This document shows positions 45,207 through 45,329 of a DNA stretch of 45,329 nucleotides, piece after piece. The stretch comes from Lachnospiraceae bacterium. GTDB lineage: Bacteria > Bacillota > Clostridia > Lachnospirales > Lachnospiraceae. A model generated the notes under the pieces. That model was given only the letters and a program-made list of their open reading frames with translations. It was not told where the DNA came from and made no database searches. The translations under genes and the position numbers were made by a program. How positions within the stretch are numbered: the first letter of the stretch is position 1; each line of letters begins with the position of its first letter. Location of the stretch: NCBI GenBank assembly GCA_017456585.1, contig JAFTJD010000034.1, forward strand, positions 1-45,329, read 5' to 3'.

Positions 45207-45329
45207 CCCCGGAGATACTGTTTGAGAACAAGGTGCGATAAGATTATTCGTGGGAACCAACTGTACAGATATGCACCTTGTTCGAGTTTAGCGAGAGGGG
45301 CGTGTAATCAAAAATCGAAGCGGCAAAGT
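45181..45329. repeat. Long nested inverted repeat at the window end
   Basis: ACTTTGCAACGCTTCGAT (45181-45198) pairs with ATCGAAGCGGCAAAGT (45314-45329); CACGCCCC (45203-45210) with GGGGCGTG (45297-45304); and GAACAAGGTGC (45226-45236) with GCACCTTGTTC (45273-45283). Together they give a fold of about 150 bp that probably continues past the window. The remaining 506 bp after spoIIIAD hold nothing else that I can identify. Confidence 0.8.

Noticed and set aside
44824..45329. Degraded spoIIIAE or transposase
   Set aside because: I translated parts of both strands and saw no recognisable protein segment; the repeats explain the sequence better.

Overview
This is an AT-rich chromosomal window from a spore-forming Clostridium relative, most likely a Lachnospiraceae member (Butyrivibrio/Lachnospira/Roseburia-like). 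The reasons are the rho-rpmE-yqhQ(DUF1385)-prmC-prfA gene order, the DUF4364 and DUF6472 families, four spoIIIA sporulation genes, many heterodimeric ABC exporters, and strong GGAGG ribosome-binding sites. No rRNA, tRNA, CRISPR array, transposase or phage gene was seen. Most of the window is ordinary chromosome; the unusual material lies in the spaces between genes.

Layout. 1-2.8 kb: the tail of engB, then on the minus strand malic enzyme, a YhcC-type radical SAM protein and a DUF4364 regulator. 2.9-8.0 kb: rho, rpmE, a repeat-rich gap, then the yqhQ-prmC-prfA translation-termination operon. 8.0-9.4 kb: a yybP-ykoY-type (manganese) riboswitch with a terminator in front of a cation exchanger. 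9.4-12.9 kb: an MFS efflux pump on the minus strand whose leader encodes a 31-residue peptide followed by an intrinsic terminator, divergent from a MarR/membrane protein/flavodoxin operon with twin palindromic operators. 13.0-14.9 kb: a lipoprotein and a membrane-anchored TPR/leucine-rich-repeat protein. 14.9-17.8 kb: a MacB-like fused ABC transporter and a DUF6472 protein. 18.0-28.6 kb: proA, a C_GCAxxG_C_C protein, a heterodimeric ABC exporter pair, a flavin-binding split-barrel protein, a hotdog thioesterase, an AEC transporter, a hypothetical protein, a MATE pump and an AI-2E-family permease. 28.7-33.8 kb: gpmI and a threonine aldolase diverge from a 557-bp gap full of hairpins, followed by three related membrane proteins, two with zinc ribbons. 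33.9-38.2 kb: a MarR-controlled second ABC exporter pair. 38.2-39.7 kb: a GH53 galactanase lipoprotein gene broken by a one-base deletion. 39.8-42.6 kb: argC behind a good ARG box, a coiled-coil J-domain protein and a DUF3810 metallopeptidase-like protein. 42.8-44.8 kb: spoIIIAA-AB-AC-AD. The last 500 bp hold degenerate ~100-bp tandem repeats and a long inverted repeat where spoIIIAE would be expected.

The most interesting signals are the leader peptide plus attenuator of the MFS pump; the ~360-nt, hairpin-packed leader of gpmI, including a 213-bp fold-back with 14-bp perfect ends; a TAGGCATTTGCGAA motif at the predicted 5' end of two transcripts; fold-back and 42-bp tandem repeats before yqhQ; and the repeat block after spoIIIAD. 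Starts were chosen by ribosome-binding site. All family assignments were made by reading the protein sequences, without any database search.
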